A stretch of DNA of 64,000 nucleotides from Desmodus rotundus (GCF_022682495.2 NC_071387.1:193852143-193916142), one strand, 5' to 3'. Shown: positions 49,200-61,407, numbered from the stretch's first letter. The notes: generated by a model not told the origin, from the sequence alone. Made by a program: numbers and translations.

Positions 49200-49441
49200 A
49201 CTAGAGTTTACCTGAGAAAATCAGGAAAACAGACTGTGAGATCTCTCAGCCCTTCTACCATGTGACTATGCAGTTGAGAATGTTTGTCTACAAACCAGGA
49301 ATTGACCTTCACCAAAAAACTGACGATACTGACACCTTTTATTTTACCTTCAGTCTTCAGAACTGTGAGATGTAGAATTCTGTTGTTTTTAAGTCACCCT
49401 CTCTATGCTACTCTGTTACAGCAGCAAAAACTACGATAATG
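49200..49441 (+). mobile_element. MaLR LTR (MLT1-type) 3' half, sense
   Basis: CTACCATGTGACTATGCAG, CTACAAACCAGGAATTGACC, ACCTTCAGTCTTCAGAACTG, TGAGATGTAGAATTCTG, TTGTTTTTAAGTCACCC and TCTGTTACAGCAGC follow the MLT1 3' part in order (ccatgtgaggacacagc... cagcctccagaactgtgag... ttgttataagccaccc... ttatggcagcc). Confidence 0.7.
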
Positions 49442-49580
49442 ACTCCCTTTATTTTATTGTTGACTCTATAACGCATGTCTCCCATTTTCCCCTCTCTCTC
49501 CCCATCTACCCTGGCCTTTAACACATTGTTATGTGTCCATGGGGTATGCATATATGCACATATGTTCTTTGGCTAAGACA
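49442..49580 (-). repeat. L1 3' end (bat-type), antisense
   Basis: CCCTTTATTTTATTGTTGAC, CTCCCATTTTCCCCTCTC, TGTGTCCATGGGGTATGC and ATGTTCTTTGGCTAAG. A short, diverged copy of the element at 46765. It abuts the LTR end before it. Confidence 0.65.
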
Positions 49581-50099
49581 ATTACACTTGAGGTTTATCA
49601 CATTCATAGGAATACCAAGGATTAGTCGATAGTTTGAAGATAGTTTATACCAAGACTTTCTCTTTTCCACTCTCCAGGTGTCTCTGTAGTATTGTAGTCT
49701 GCCTTTTGACCTTTTAAAACAGTAACACTGGGTCTTCAAATTGAGTGCCAGCTTTTCTAAACCATCAGGAATGAAGATTCTTGCAGGTATCGAGTTAAAG
49801 AACCACATAATTACCAATGGTAGTCATTGGATAAATCAAGAGTTCAAAACTTTAGTCTTTGGTGTAGTTGGTAGGCTTACTTGATTAATGCATGTGGAAA
49901 GCTGTTTTACTAGGAACTGGAACGCATGACCTACATGAGTCCAGGTGGTCAACAAGGAATTCAACCTTTGTGTCCCAGGAGGTGTGAAAGTCATCTAGAT
50001 GGTGTCTGAACCATTATGTCCTGGGAGGGAACTCCACAGCACAGATAAAGAACTGATGATCAGCTGACAAAGAAAAATTCTAAGAAAATCACCTGCAGA
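49581..50099. other. Intergenic DNA, unassigned
   Basis: Contains a 99-codon minus-strand frame (49518-49817) with no known similarity. About 49910-50050 (GGTGTGAAAGTCATCTAG, TCCTGGGAGGGAACTCC) may already belong to the LTR-like region that follows. Confidence 0.35.
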
Positions 50100-50279
50100 T
50101 TGCAACTTTTAATCTCATTAGCCTTTCATGAAGAACAGGCCCAACACAATGGCATCGGTTCAATTAAGATAGCATAAAGTATATAAAACAAAATGGAGTC
50201 ACTTGTGTCAAGTAATATGGTTGTCAGTCAGCCATGATTTTGATTAAAGAGGAAAATTACCTAAGTCAGAGTAAACAGA

Positions 50280-50367
50280 TCTGGCAAGGAGACATATCTG
50301 CCCATGTGGTCAGAACAGACACGTCTGGCAAGATATCCGCACACGTGGTCAGAGTAGCCGTGTCTGC
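50280..50367 (+). repeat. Tandem repeat, 2 copies, unit about 44 bp
   Basis: Copy 1 starts at 50280 with TCTGGCAAGGAGACATATCTG and copy 2 at 50324 with TCTGGCAAGATATCCGC. Both share CCATGTGGTCAGA / CACGTGGTCAGA. The second carries an E-box CACGTG at 50342-50347. Position upstream of a TATA box suggests an LTR enhancer repeat. Confidence 0.8.
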
Positions 50368-50389
50368 AGAGTGGAGTCACCCTTAGATA

Positions 50390-50512
50390 GGTTCCTGGGA
50401 AATTTCCACACTTGCCAGCAGGGGTGTCAGGCAGAACAGCCATGCACCACCCATAGGCTCCTGGGAAAATACTCCACCTGGCATCAGGGGTGCCAAGACA
50501 GTTATCAAAAAG
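50390..50512 (+). repeat. Tandem repeat, 2 copies, unit about 66 bp
   Basis: Copy 1 starts GGTTCCTGGGAAATTTCCAC (50390), copy 2 GGCTCCTGGGAAAATACTCC (50456). Shared GCCAGCAGGGGTG / GGCATCAGGGGTG in the middle. Lies directly after the 44-bp repeat and before the TATA box. Confidence 0.75.
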
Positions 50513-50830
50513 CCCCAGAAGGATGGAGTCCACCACTTTCAAGGTATATAACTGAGGCAGACTCCAGACCACTACTGAGCTCCACACACCAGAGAGCTGC
50601 TCTATGCCACACTGATCTCCCTTGGCATTGGCTGCTGGAGGTTCTGCCCTGCTGGACTGAGGACTTTGTCTGCCCTGCTGCCCACCTGGCTCTGGAAATT
50701 CTTCCTTGCAAGACACTGACAACTCCCTTGCCCACTGTGCTGTCTCCTAGACCTGCAGAATGAAACTCTGGGACTCAGGTTCATATCTCCCATTTATTAT
50801 GGTGTTACTGTACCTTATTTCTCTTAGATT

Positions 50831-51235
50831 GTTAGAGTGTGAGTAGGATGTTAATGTATAATGATGTTCCATTTAGAGTGAACTTGCATTAGAAAAGCTG
50901 AGTGAATGGCACAGTTACTGTGTGTGAATCTATCTGTTCCTTGATGCCAGCTGCTCAATAGGTAGTTAGCCAAGCAGTTGCCCAGCTGACTTACAGGAAA
51001 GACCAACACTCGTAACCAACAGACCAACAGACACTCATAACACCTTTTTTCCAAACCCCTTACCTACACTTTCCTCTCCTTATAAAAAGGTTGGTTTGAG
51101 ATGAGATGTTAAGATGGGTTTTATGATACATAACCTACCATCTTCTACGATTACTGAAATCTGAATAAAGCACCTGTAAAGATTCAGTTTTGGTCTCTAT
51201 TTATTGGTTCTGGTAGAGACAGGCAGCACAAACAC
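50831..51235 (+). mobile_element. Second LTR-like unit
   Basis: May start at TGTTAGAGTGTGAGTAGG (about 50832) and end near GACAGGCAGCACA (about 51231). A TATAAAAAGG box lies at 51081-51090 and an AATAAA poly(A) signal at 51164-51169, 83 bp apart, as in many retroviral LTRs. The end is followed by no primer-binding-site-like TGG. No duplication was found. It may be a second LTR, or the true promoter part of one long LTR together with the unit before it. Confidence 0.5.
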
Positions 51236-54200
51236 TGACTTTCCTAGTTTCAGTAGTTTTCTTTATTTTTAATGTTCTACACCATCCACTTTTCATCTTT
51301 CTCTTGAATTTTGTTACTCTTTAAGACTTTTGAGTATTTTTAAACTGTATTTTGCTTGGAGTGTGTGTGTGTGATTTCCAAAAATGTGTTTGGTCAAGCT
51401 GCTCCTTTCTTTTTTTTTTTTTTGCGGATAGGCTCAGAAAATTGATGTTTCAACTACTTATAAACTGGAGCGCTTTTCACCATGAAAATAAAAAATAATT
51501 TGCCTGTTCAGATTTTATGTCATTAATATCATGGGATGCCCAACTCTGTCATTTTGATTTTGTTTTTGAAAAACTACTTATGATCATTCTTTCTTCTCTT
51601 TTTCTTCTCTCTCCTTCTCTTTCTCTCCACTGCTTTGCTCCCTCTCTCCAAATGTATTTGTAATTACTTTAGCAACTGATTGTATAAACTTGTGACGTAA
51701 CATTTTTTAAAAACGCAGATTTGAAGGATTCATTTAATTTTTAATTATCTTCTATTATCATATTTTTTCTTGTTGGAAATTGTTTTTGTGTTCTTAGTAT
51801 ATCAAAATGAAAGGTCACTGTACTTTCACTAAAAATTACTTTTGAATTTTGATGGTTTCCTGCTGATTTTGATGGTTCTTAACAATATTTTTTAAAACAT
51901 AGTGACATGGTGACTGCACTAAACATATCAAAGGACCAATTAAATATAATTTTGAGGTGTTTTTTACTTTTAATATTCAAAGTCCTATTTTTGCTTGTTT
52001 TACAAATTTATGCATTTGTTTACAATAATATTTGCAAGTATTCACATTATCTATTCATAAGTCAAGACCCAATCATTATTTATATTTATAGCATCCTGAG
52101 GGCAATATTTATGTTAACTTTTTAATTAAAAGATTAAATTGAAGTGAACGGTTTAGTAGCAACTTATTTGATTTCTATGAATACATATCATTGGCAGTAG
52201 TAGCACTGAGAAAAAAAAGAACACTTAACATATGTAAGGTACCCATCATAATGAAGCTTATTATAATACAAAATAAAATTTAATAATAATAAGAAATTAT
52301 ATGACAATTTACACTCTGTTTATTCAGCTGACTAAAGTCAGTTGACCAATGTTGCCTTTTCAGGAAATACACTTCTGAAGTATATTTTGAAGAACACATT
52401 GAAATGTCCAAGAGAATTAATAAAATTTTGTTAAAATATGTGAGATACAGATGTGCAAAATTAAATCACTAACTTATCTTCTGACTTTATCAAGCAACCA
52501 ATTGGTATTTCATTGTCCGGTGATTTGAGCACCACCCATGGATAAGAACTGATACAAATAACTAGCAAAGATAAAAATATCCTGAGGACATTGCTCTGTA
52601 AACATTATGCTTCAGTCTACAATCTTATTCTATGATGTAGAGCTTTTAGAATTGGCTGATGAGACGCAAGTGTGATGTTGGTGTTTCAATAATAAAATCT
52701 CCTGATTTCTTAAAAAATTATATGCTGTTTCCATTGATTTAAAGTAAAAGCTAATCATTAGAAATATTATTCTGAAATGCAAATAGGTAGCAGCTGGTAT
52801 CACTGCATTATCTTTTTAAATACTATTTTATGAATCAGACGAAGCTTACAATTACAGAATTTTGATTTTATATTTTGTGATTTTTGACAAGCACAGCATA
52901 TATCTAAGATGCACTATAATCATTAAATATTGGCGAGTAGAAGATGGTAAGTTCTTTATATTTATTATTGGAGTAAAATGATCAGAAAGATACATCAGAT
53001 GACATCTATAGAAAGCTATCACTGACTTAGTAGTTAAAATTTTTATAGGAAATTTAAAATAAATCATTCTTTTTGAGTACTTAACTACAGAATGGAAGAC
53101 ATTCTTATCATTTTCAGAGGAGTATTTAAGTTCAAAATACATTTAACAGTTTCCAAACATAGTCAGAATTTCTTAAAGTAAAATTAAAAGAAAAAGTTGC
53201 AATAAAGAAATGATACATACAAAAATCTGGTAATACCAGTATCAGAAGCAATCATGTTGATATGAGTTCTTAACTAATTATTAGTTATTAATTTCAACAC
53301 AAAAAAGAAAGATAAATACTAACCTAGAAAAATATATAGGAAAAAATCAGTATCAGAATTTTAGTAATTCTCATAGGTATAATACACATCTCTGTTATTG
53401 TTCCTACAAATGGAGATTACTCAGGATCACTTAGGAAATTCCAAAGGAAGAGTAATTAAAAGAATTAAGTGATTAAAGTGCAAAAGATGTATATTGAGAT
53501 GTAGGGTTTTCAGATTATTCAACCAGAAGATGAATAGTCTCTTGATAATTATGGAATACCTTAGGTCCTTTACAGGGAAGCTGAACCTTCATGTAAGTTT
53601 GAACTTGTATACGTGTTTACAATTAGTGTTGATTTTATGACAGATTTTGCTCTAACTGAAGAGTGACAGCAGCAGCCAAGAAAACAATAAACAGAAAAAA
53701 CACAGTAGTGAGAACTTGTTATATAAAACCCACAGTGTCTGCTGGTTGAGGTGCCCCTGTCCTCACTGAATTTGCTAGGGTGCTGCCTTGTCCATAAAGT
53801 CACTGTGAGAACCTGTCAAGTTATGTCATGCTCTGTCACTGACCCCCTCTCCTGCAATGGATCTCCGTCTTCAAGTGTTCTTCCTGCTCTTTGTAGGCGG
53901 TGCCTTCAGAACGTAGGCTTCTACATGTCTGGTGCTTCTCACCGTCACTCCACGTCTCTTTACTAGAGCCGTGCAAACCTAATCACTCAGAACAAACCGA
54001 GGGAAAAAAAAAAACAGCAACAGCATTTTATCATCCAAATAAGCATTGTCTGTTTCTACTACGAGGCTCTAAGTCCAATGCCAAATTTGTGAAACCAGGC
54101 TTCCCCATCTGAACCACAGAAGAGGAAAATGTTGTTTGAGGAACTGTTTTCTCACTTGTCCCATGGATGATCTAATACCATATTAGATGCATAGGAATTT

Positions 54201-54814
54201 TTTATTATACATAAGGGATACATTAAGATACTAAGGCTTAATTCTCTGTGGATCCCTGGTGGAAAAATTCTAGGTTTCTAGTTCATGCTTGCAACTTCTA
54301 TCAGGTAATCCGTAGTATATAGTTACTGACCCTGGGAGTTTGGGGAGGAGGTGGAGGAGATGATTCTGAAATTACATTGGTCCCCTACTTATTCATTAAT
54401 TTCCAAACTAAGTAAGTGGGAGAGAGTGACACAGTTATCTTTCCTTGTTTTCCTCCCCACCCTTCTTTTTTTGCAGAAACTTTATCTACATCATATTCTC
54501 TTTTTTTCTGATCATTTTTGAAGAAACTCACTGGGTCCAAGTTGACCACACGTAACTTTAGAAACAAGAATTTTAGGATTATTAGGAATTACTGGTAATA
54601 ATAATTATTGGTTTAATATTGACTTTATATTTTGAAAATATCAACCTCATAAAATAACAACCTGAATATAATTCTGAAACTTCTGTTGATTATGTAAACT
54701 TGGGAACCTCTAAGAGTTCCCATGAATGTGACGGTGGGACCTCAACAAAATACCATGCAGGTTTAAAACTAGATGGTACATTGAAAATATTTTTTAAAAA
54801 AGGAAAAGTTCTTA
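51236..54814. other. AT-rich intergenic DNA, nothing recognised
   Basis: A short (GT)n at about 51361-51374, T-run at about 51411-51423, CT-rich stretch at about 51590-51650. About 53735-53990 is GC-richer with overlapping frames on both strands; I cannot assign it. No exon or repeat family recognised in the rest. Confidence 0.4.
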
Positions 54815-54950
54815 TGAATTCTGTCACAACCTGTGTGACCTTGACAAGTTGCCAATTTTCTTTGAGTTTTATTTTTTGCTTCAGTAAAATAGAAATAATG
54901 ACCTACTTGTCTCACAGCATGTGATTATAATCATAAGGCATATTTTTTGG
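54815..54950 (+). repeat. MIR SINE
   Basis: CTGTGTGACCTTGACAAGTT, TTTTTGCTTCAGTAAAATAG, AAATAATGACCTACTTGTCT, CACAGCATGTGATTATAA. This is the MIR core (tgtgaccttgggcaag... ctcagtttcctcatctgtaaaatgg... ataatagtacctacctcat). Confidence 0.75.
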
Positions 54951-56479
54951 GACAAAATGAATATTTCAAGCTATAAATTACTTTTTAAAAAATAACATCA
55001 TTTTCTTTAAAGTTTTAACCAAGGTAGAAAGTCTCCTCTTAAGCATCCTCGAACACTCAGTATAATTTTATTTGGAGAAACCACCAGTAATTAGTTAAGA
55101 TTTGGAATTCATTGTCACAGCTTGTACTTTCTGAGCTCTCACACATACGAACTGTACTCATTTCCTTTGCACAGCTTGACCTTTTCTAATTAATGCACAG
55201 GATTGTCTAGCTGCAGCTTGCGTTGACGTGATGTGCCTATCAGGATTTGAAAAAGTTCCAGCTCTATGAATTTCCAAATGCTTGCCTTCAAAAGATACAT
55301 CTTTAAAACTTTAGTTTGTTGTAGAGTACCCAAATTATTCTTAGTTCATTATTTCCTAATTTTTAGAATTTAGTATTATCTAGTCTAGTTCTCAATATTC
55401 TTTAATTCATATTAAATAAATACTTTTATTCTTTAAAACTATTCTCTTAATATTTTGGATGAATTTATTGTTTGCTAGCAAGTGAGAGTGATACATTTAA
55501 AGTAACAAGCTGACATTACTAAATTTGTTAAGCTTACTAAAAATGATAATCTAAAGTAATTTTAAGTAATGCATCTTATACATTTGCTTTCTTAATTCCT
55601 TTTTATTTATACATCCTAAGTGTAGAATTCCTTTTTTCTCTTAATACCCCATAATCCATTCAATGTTTACAGAAAATTGATTGAAGGTTCAAAAGAAAAC
55701 AAAAGAGAGCATAAACCCCAAATACTTACTACACAAGTTTAGGGATCTTTAGGGTCATTTAAGAAACTACTTTTCTGCCTAGTTCCTAGCCTCCCCCGAC
55801 CCCTACCCAATGTGGATAAAACAGCCTATGTGTTTCCAGCAAGGCCTTGCTGACATCTCCTAGAGTTCAGATCAAACATATTCAAGAACACCAAGTGATC
55901 AAAAACACAAGCACAACTCAGAAAATTCGTAAGTATGTGTTGCTTTACTCTACCTTCTTATTATCAACCAAAATTATAATGTATGACCCTCAAAATGCAC
56001 TGACTTTAAATTATAACTTGTATTATTTCCTGAAGCATCCACGGATTATTCACTTACTGTTTAAGAAACAACTCAATAAATTAATCTCTTTTAAGGGGAA
56101 AAAATACCAGGTTTTAAAAATAAGTTTCTGAGAGCTGACACTAATTTTGCCCTTTCCTTAGAAAAATACCCATAGCTGTGTGAAAGATGCCTTTAGAAGA
56201 GGAAGGGAAATAATTACTTGTTATTTTAGATGAAATCAGCAAAATTCAAAATAGAAATATTAGTACCATACATCCAATGGCTGATCTACTTTTGGAATGG
56301 AAAAAATAAGCTGACACTTTTAGATGGAGGGAGAAGGAAATGTTTTTTCATTTGAATTTTTCATTTGTTAAAGTTTGGGGAAAATGTTTATATTATACTT
56401 CTGAGGAAATAAATCAGATAATCAACCAGGGTACAGAAAAATGTGATTTTTAAGAAATATTACACAGTTGCACACAAAT
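54951..56479. other. AT-rich intergenic DNA, nothing recognised
   Basis: No gene or repeat recognised, including the 94-codon frame at 55847-56131. Confidence 0.45.
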
Positions 56480-56980
56480 ATACACAATACACACATCCTG
56501 AGGTCACAGGTCTACACATATGGAATTAGTCCCATTTCATGTTTGGTTAAGAGGACTTTCGGCCCCATCAGCATGTGTTCTGTTCCTTGGAACCACCAGC
56601 CCTGAAAACTCTTCCCTAGTGCTACTGGATGTCCACTCCAGAAGGCCTACATGAGCATGCCATGCAGCTGGTCCACTACTGTAGCTCTGGGGTGACTGCC
56701 ATGATAGAGTCCCCAGCTAAGACCTCCTGTAGCTGGTGTCTTCCCCTCAGGGACCACTGGAAAGACCCTCTGGGAAACCACTGTTATCAGTGCCCTTTGT
56801 GAGGTCCCAGTTCTATGACAAGGGTGCAGCATCGGAAGTCACTTAAACCTGCCAGTCTCAAATGAGGTTGGGCTGCATGTAGTGCTGGTGAATGGCTTGC
56901 TCCATACACCTCTCCCTGCAACAAATTGTCACTTAGGTGTCAAAGCAGCATTGCTGATTTCCATTGCCTACCAAATTCAA
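56480..56980. other. GC-richer unassigned segment
   Basis: About 500 bp clearly less AT-rich than its surroundings, ending near CCATTGCCTACC. The minus strand has a 61-codon frame (56647-56832) with no known similarity. Could be an old LTR or ERV fragment, a decayed processed gene copy or conserved non-coding DNA. No terminal signals found. Confidence 0.3.
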
Positions 56981-57649
56981 GAAAGCAAATGTTCAGCTTT
57001 TCATCTCAATTTTTCCTATAGTGTGAGCAAACCAATAAATATACTAAACTAATAATAATACCCCACCAAAGAGGAAAGAAATATTGTCTGGCTCAACAAG
57101 AAAAACTCTTAAGCAAAAATACATTTGTCTCCTTTTCTTTGCTTTTCCTTTTTTTTTCTTTTGTCTCTTAACACCTACCAAAGAAAAGAGATGTTTTGAA
57201 ATAAAAATGAAATGTCATTCTAAGTTCTAGAGCATAATCTGACAAATATTAAGATTACTGAAGTATAACACTATTATCTGTATCAGATTAAACATGACCT
57301 CTATTTCTGCTCTGAAACAATAACTATGTATTCACTTTGAGTTTATACAACAAAAGTGTCATTTCTGGTCATATTTTTAAAATAATGAAAGTATTTTATC
57401 AAGTCACGTAGAAGAAGTAGTGAAAGTTTGTAAAATAAATACAGTAGATTCTAAATTGAAGCAGTTACCCTTGAATTAAGAAAATAAGTATTTTATGTTT
57501 ATTTTAAGTGCTCTACATAGAAATGCATTGAAGTGATTAAAGAACATTATTAAAATGTGATTGTCTATTAATATTCCTAAGGACTGTGAAAATGTCTATG
57601 GGAGAGGGGGGGTTTCCAGGTGTTTTACATTGGCTATTAGCATTCAAGA
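56981..57649. other. AT-rich spacer, nothing recognised
   Basis: G-run GGGAGAGGGGGGG at about 57600-57612; nothing else. Confidence 0.45.
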
Positions 57650-57800
57650 GTACCACGGTGAAGGATGCCCACTCTGAAACTTGAGTTTAAATTTCAGCTC
57701 CAATTTTTACTTTGCATCCCCTTCCTTTGCTTTCTTTGGATTTCTGATATTACATCTGAAAATAGAGTAAAATAGTTTTAAGGATTTTTTGCACAATTAG
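57650..57800 (+). repeat. MIR SINE relic
   Basis: CTCTGAAACTTGAGTTTAAA, TTTCAGCTCCAATTTTTACT, TTTGGATTTCTGATATTACA, TCTGAAAATAGAGTAAAATA follow the MIR order (gcctgggttcgaatcccggctctgccacttac... tcatctgtaaaatgg) with much decay. Confidence 0.5.
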
Positions 57801-59816
57801 CTGGTTTGACATATGTAAAACTTTAATTAGTTAATGTTGGAGATAACAAAGCTGGTTGAATTTACTGGCTGTGTGCTAAGGCCAGTGTGTGAATTCATGA
57901 TGACTTGGTCCTCTATTGACTGCCTTTTGAAGAAGATATTTGTGCACTCAATTCTCTCTCATATTTCTAAATACACCCACACATGTCTCTGGATTTAGAT
58001 GTAGTATTTTCATTTTAACTTAGAAAAAACTGCAATTAAGCATATAATATGTTAAGATAAATTTTGAAGTTCTTAAAGAATTCTAGTTTCTTATTTATGC
58101 ATTCTCTTCCAATGAGGTTGTCACAGGTGGTGCCATTTCTGACACTATCTAGTCACAACCCAGCACTCATTCTGCCCTGTTTCGCATGGACAAATGTTAA
58201 TCTGATAACCCATACAGACCATAGTAGTCATGTCACTGTACCCTAGAGAGACACACACTTCCTTCTTTCTTCAGCAATTGGTTCAGGATTCTCTGTATTG
58301 ACTTTCAAATTAATTTCTTCTTTTTTAAAAAATTTTGCTTTCTCTGTGCATTGTTCTTATTTTCATTTCACTGCGTGACCTGAGTTTCTTCAAATCCTTA
58401 ATCTGATCATGCAGTGACCTGTCACAGGTTTACTTGCTACAGTGATCTGTAGTCTGCTGAACTCTGGTTGGGAAACCGGAAACGTTGAGGAGCCTCTGCT
58501 TGTCTAGCAGAGCAGCTTGAGCTGGCCTGAGATTTCTCCCATTGGATTTGTCTCTCCTTAAATTAATTAAATGAGGTTCGTGATACACACATAGGGCCCT
58601 CACTGCCCAGCCATTCAGGTGGGAAACTACCTTGTGATCAAGAATCAAAACAGGTGAAATAAGAGCTAACTTCTGTATTTCTTTAATAGATTTCCAGGAA
58701 CAATGATTAAGAAAAGCTGAGACAATGCTTAGTGGTAAGAGAATTGGTAAGAAACCATGAAGAAAAAAAAAATGCTACTTTTTCCTAGACATCTTCAACT
58801 GTATCTGTGGCAGCCACATGCCTGATATAACCTCTGGTTTAGGATTGATTCACTGTGGCATATATGAATCTCTGAAAAAAAGTAGAAATTTCTCAAGGAC
58901 AACTAAATGTATAAGTCTATTCCTGGGAACCCATAAGTATAGCTTCTTCTACACTGCATACTTTCTTTGCTCATCTTTGTTGCTTCTGAGATCTGTACAA
59001 TATTTGAGGAGCAGCAATAGTGAAAAACTGAACAAAGGATGCTGTTCTAACAGCTATACGTAGTAAAGGAGTTCATGTGCAGTTGATGTTTTGTATCCAA
59101 CTATATGAGAAGATTCATGCCCTTTAAACTCAAGTTAAACTAAGCCTTTGATTTGAGAGTAAAAAGAATGTAATTTTTTTTCATTTATTGTATAACTCTA
59201 CATTAGTTAAGCCATGGTGAACATCATTCCTCTGATGACTTGCGTATCCATACCTTTTCATATAATTATTTTTGACATAGACTGCAGATTTATTTTTTTC
59301 AGTATTTCAAATCTATGAATAAAATCATCTTCATAAAATGTTGCTGCTTGTTAATTATTTTGTAATATACATTCTAAGTTCCACAGGGAACTTTTTCTGC
59401 ACATAGTTTTAAGTTTCCTATTCTCCCTCTGCTCCCATTCCTACTAAATCATTTCTTCTCTGCTTGTTACAGATACTTGTGCATGTATGTCTTGGTATAT
59501 TCTGAATATGAATATATTGGGTCATTCTGAATTGTTATGTATACAAAAGAAAAGGAGGATGAGAGTAGCAGGTAGTGTCATGATGGAAAAGATAATCCTT
59601 CGGCATTTGAGTTCAGTTCTTATGGTAGTTTATTTTGCTAGTAATCAGAGATCAGAATTTTATAGCGAGGGAAAATAGAGCATGTTAATAGTCAGCATAG
59701 GACAGGGATTCTACATTACAAAGAAATGAGCAAAGGTCCCAGAGGTTATGTGGAGCAAACACAAAAATCAACTGGGAAAATGATGGGCTCTTGTTGAAGA
59801 TGATAAATGTGCCTCA
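57801..59816. other. AT-rich intergenic DNA; one GC-richer patch
   Basis: About 58430-58650 is GC-richer (GGTTGGGAAACCGGAAACG, TCTAGCAGAGCAGCTTGAGC) with a 72-codon minus-strand frame of no known similarity. Rest unassigned. Confidence 0.4.
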
Positions 59817-60018
59817 CAGGGGTATCCAACCTTTTGGTGTCTCTGGACCACACTGGAAGAAGAAGAGTTGTCTCGGGTTACACATTAAATACATTGCAAC
59901 ACCTAATCACAAAAAAAATCTCAAAGTGTTTTACGTAAATTTACGATTTTGTGTTGGGCTGCATTCACAGCCATCCTGGGTGACATGTGGCCCATGGGCT
60001 GCAGGTTGGACACCCCTT
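59817..60018. mobile_element. Non-autonomous hAT-type element, copy B
   Basis: About 202 bp, left end CAGGGGTATCCAACC, right end GGTTGGACACCCCTT. Inside: AAGAAGAGTTGTCTCGGG, ACACATTAAATACATTGC, GTGTTGGGCTGCATTCAC. Better preserved than the copy at 14719-14919, in the same orientation. The 90-codon frame at 59791-60063 spans it and is not a gene. Confidence 0.85.
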
Positions 60019-61080
60019 CCTAGGAGGAAGAAACACTCTGTGGGTTGTGTTTCTGAGGGGTAACATAGCAGAAGTAGGACAAAACCAGTGGATTCAAAGA
60101 ATTCTGGGCCAAAGCCCCAGTATGCAAATAAGCCACAATCTGTATCAAAGTTAGCTCTCCTTTCACAAAAACAGACAATGATAGGAGGGCCCTCATATGT
60201 TCTGAGAAGTCATAACACTGTATTAAAGCTAGAAAAAATGTGGATGTTCATCAACAAGGCAACATTTCAATAAATTACAGTGAAAGGAGCACTATGAAGC
60301 CATAGATAATAATTTGGTCCATATGTACCAGGGTATATTAGAATTATTTGGCTATAGATAGCAGTTTTTAACCTATGTTGTTGATACAAGGGAATGTCTA
60401 GTATATGGATTTCCCAGTGACAGAAAGAAGCAAGTCAAGAGGGTAATAATTTGAACATATAATTAAATTTTTATAAAAAAATGAAAATGTGTTTGTGAAA
60501 AGTGAAGAAAAAAGAAAAATAGAGAAAATATGAATGACAATAAATTTCAGGGCCTGAACATGGGTTGGTTTTTTTTTTTTGGTAGGAAAATAATAGCAAG
60601 TTGGCAAATTAGCATATTTAGAGTGCATGGAAACAGTTCAATTCTAAATTAATGATATTTTGTTTTTGTAATTTAATGAAGGTTACGTGAATGTATAAAA
60701 ATCAGCATCTCCCCAATTTTCTTATTTTGTTTTAGCTTTATTCATGGCCTTTGTGATATAGAATCTTTCAATTTTTCTGCAGTAAACCTGTCAAGCTTCA
60801 TTCCTGGTTTCAATTTTATGTTTTAATATATTTTCAAATTATTTCAATATTATTATTTTATAAATGAGTAGGTTTTGATATAAATTGAGGAGCATGCCTA
60901 ATATTTATTGTAACCAGACTTCCGATCAGGATGAGCCAACTGTACCAACTACATCAAATCTGTGTACTCTCTGTGTTACAATGACACTCTTATGAACACT
61001 TTTTCATAAAGATAAAATTCATTTTCAAACTTCACCCACACATTTCTTACTGATCATATGTTTCAAATATATGATCTCTT
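60019..61080. other. AT-rich intergenic DNA, nothing recognised
   Basis: T-run of about 12 at 60569-60580. No gene or repeat recognised. Confidence 0.45.
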
Positions 61081-61407
61081 GTTCAGGTTTCTATAACAAA
61101 CTACTGTATACTGGGTGACTTAAGGAACAAATAATTATTTCTACAATTCTGCAGGTTAAGAATTCCAAGATCAAGGTTACCTGCTGATTTGATATCTGGT
61201 TCATAGCCCACTGTCATCTTGCTGTGACCTCACATGGCAGAAAGGGCAAGAGGGTTGTCTGGGAACTCTTTTATAAGGGCATTTATATCATTCATAAAGG
61301 CTCCACCCTAACAACCTCATCACCTCCCAAAGGTCCTATGTCCTAACTTCATCACACCAGAAAGGAAAATATGCATTTTGAGAAGACACAACATTCAGTC
61401 CATGACA
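61081..61407 (-). mobile_element. MaLR LTR (MLT1-type), antisense
   Basis: Reverse complement of an MLT1-type LTR: TCTATAACAAACTACTGTAT, ACTGGGTGACTTAAGG, AATTCCAAGATCAAGG, TGACCTCACATGGCAGAAAG, TTTTATAAGGGCATTTATAT, GGCTCCACCCTAACAACC, CATCACCTCCCAAAGGTCC, and ACATTCAGTCCATGACA at the end, the inverse of the LTR start. Confidence 0.8.

Larger units (their letters stand above)
50100..50830 (+). mobile_element. LTR-like unit with tandem repeats upstream of a TATA box
   Basis: ACAAAATGGAGTCACTTGTG at about 50190 is typical of ERV1-type U3 regions. Two tandem duplications follow (listed separately). Then TATATAA at 50545-50551, and about 200 bp on, a degenerate poly(A) signal in GCAGAATGAAACTCTGGG. 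This order (U3 repeats, TATA, R) is that of a retroviral LTR. I could not define TG...CA ends with a duplication, so limits are approximate. The 130-codon plus and 153-codon minus frames crossing it are mutually overlapping and look like composition effects. Confidence 0.5.

Noticed and set aside
50261..50722. 153-codon open frame on the minus strand, with a 130-codon frame on the plus strand over the same DNA
   Set aside because: Both lie in an LTR-like region with tandem repeats and overlap each other; neither has a recognisable domain. GC-richer DNA simply has fewer stops.
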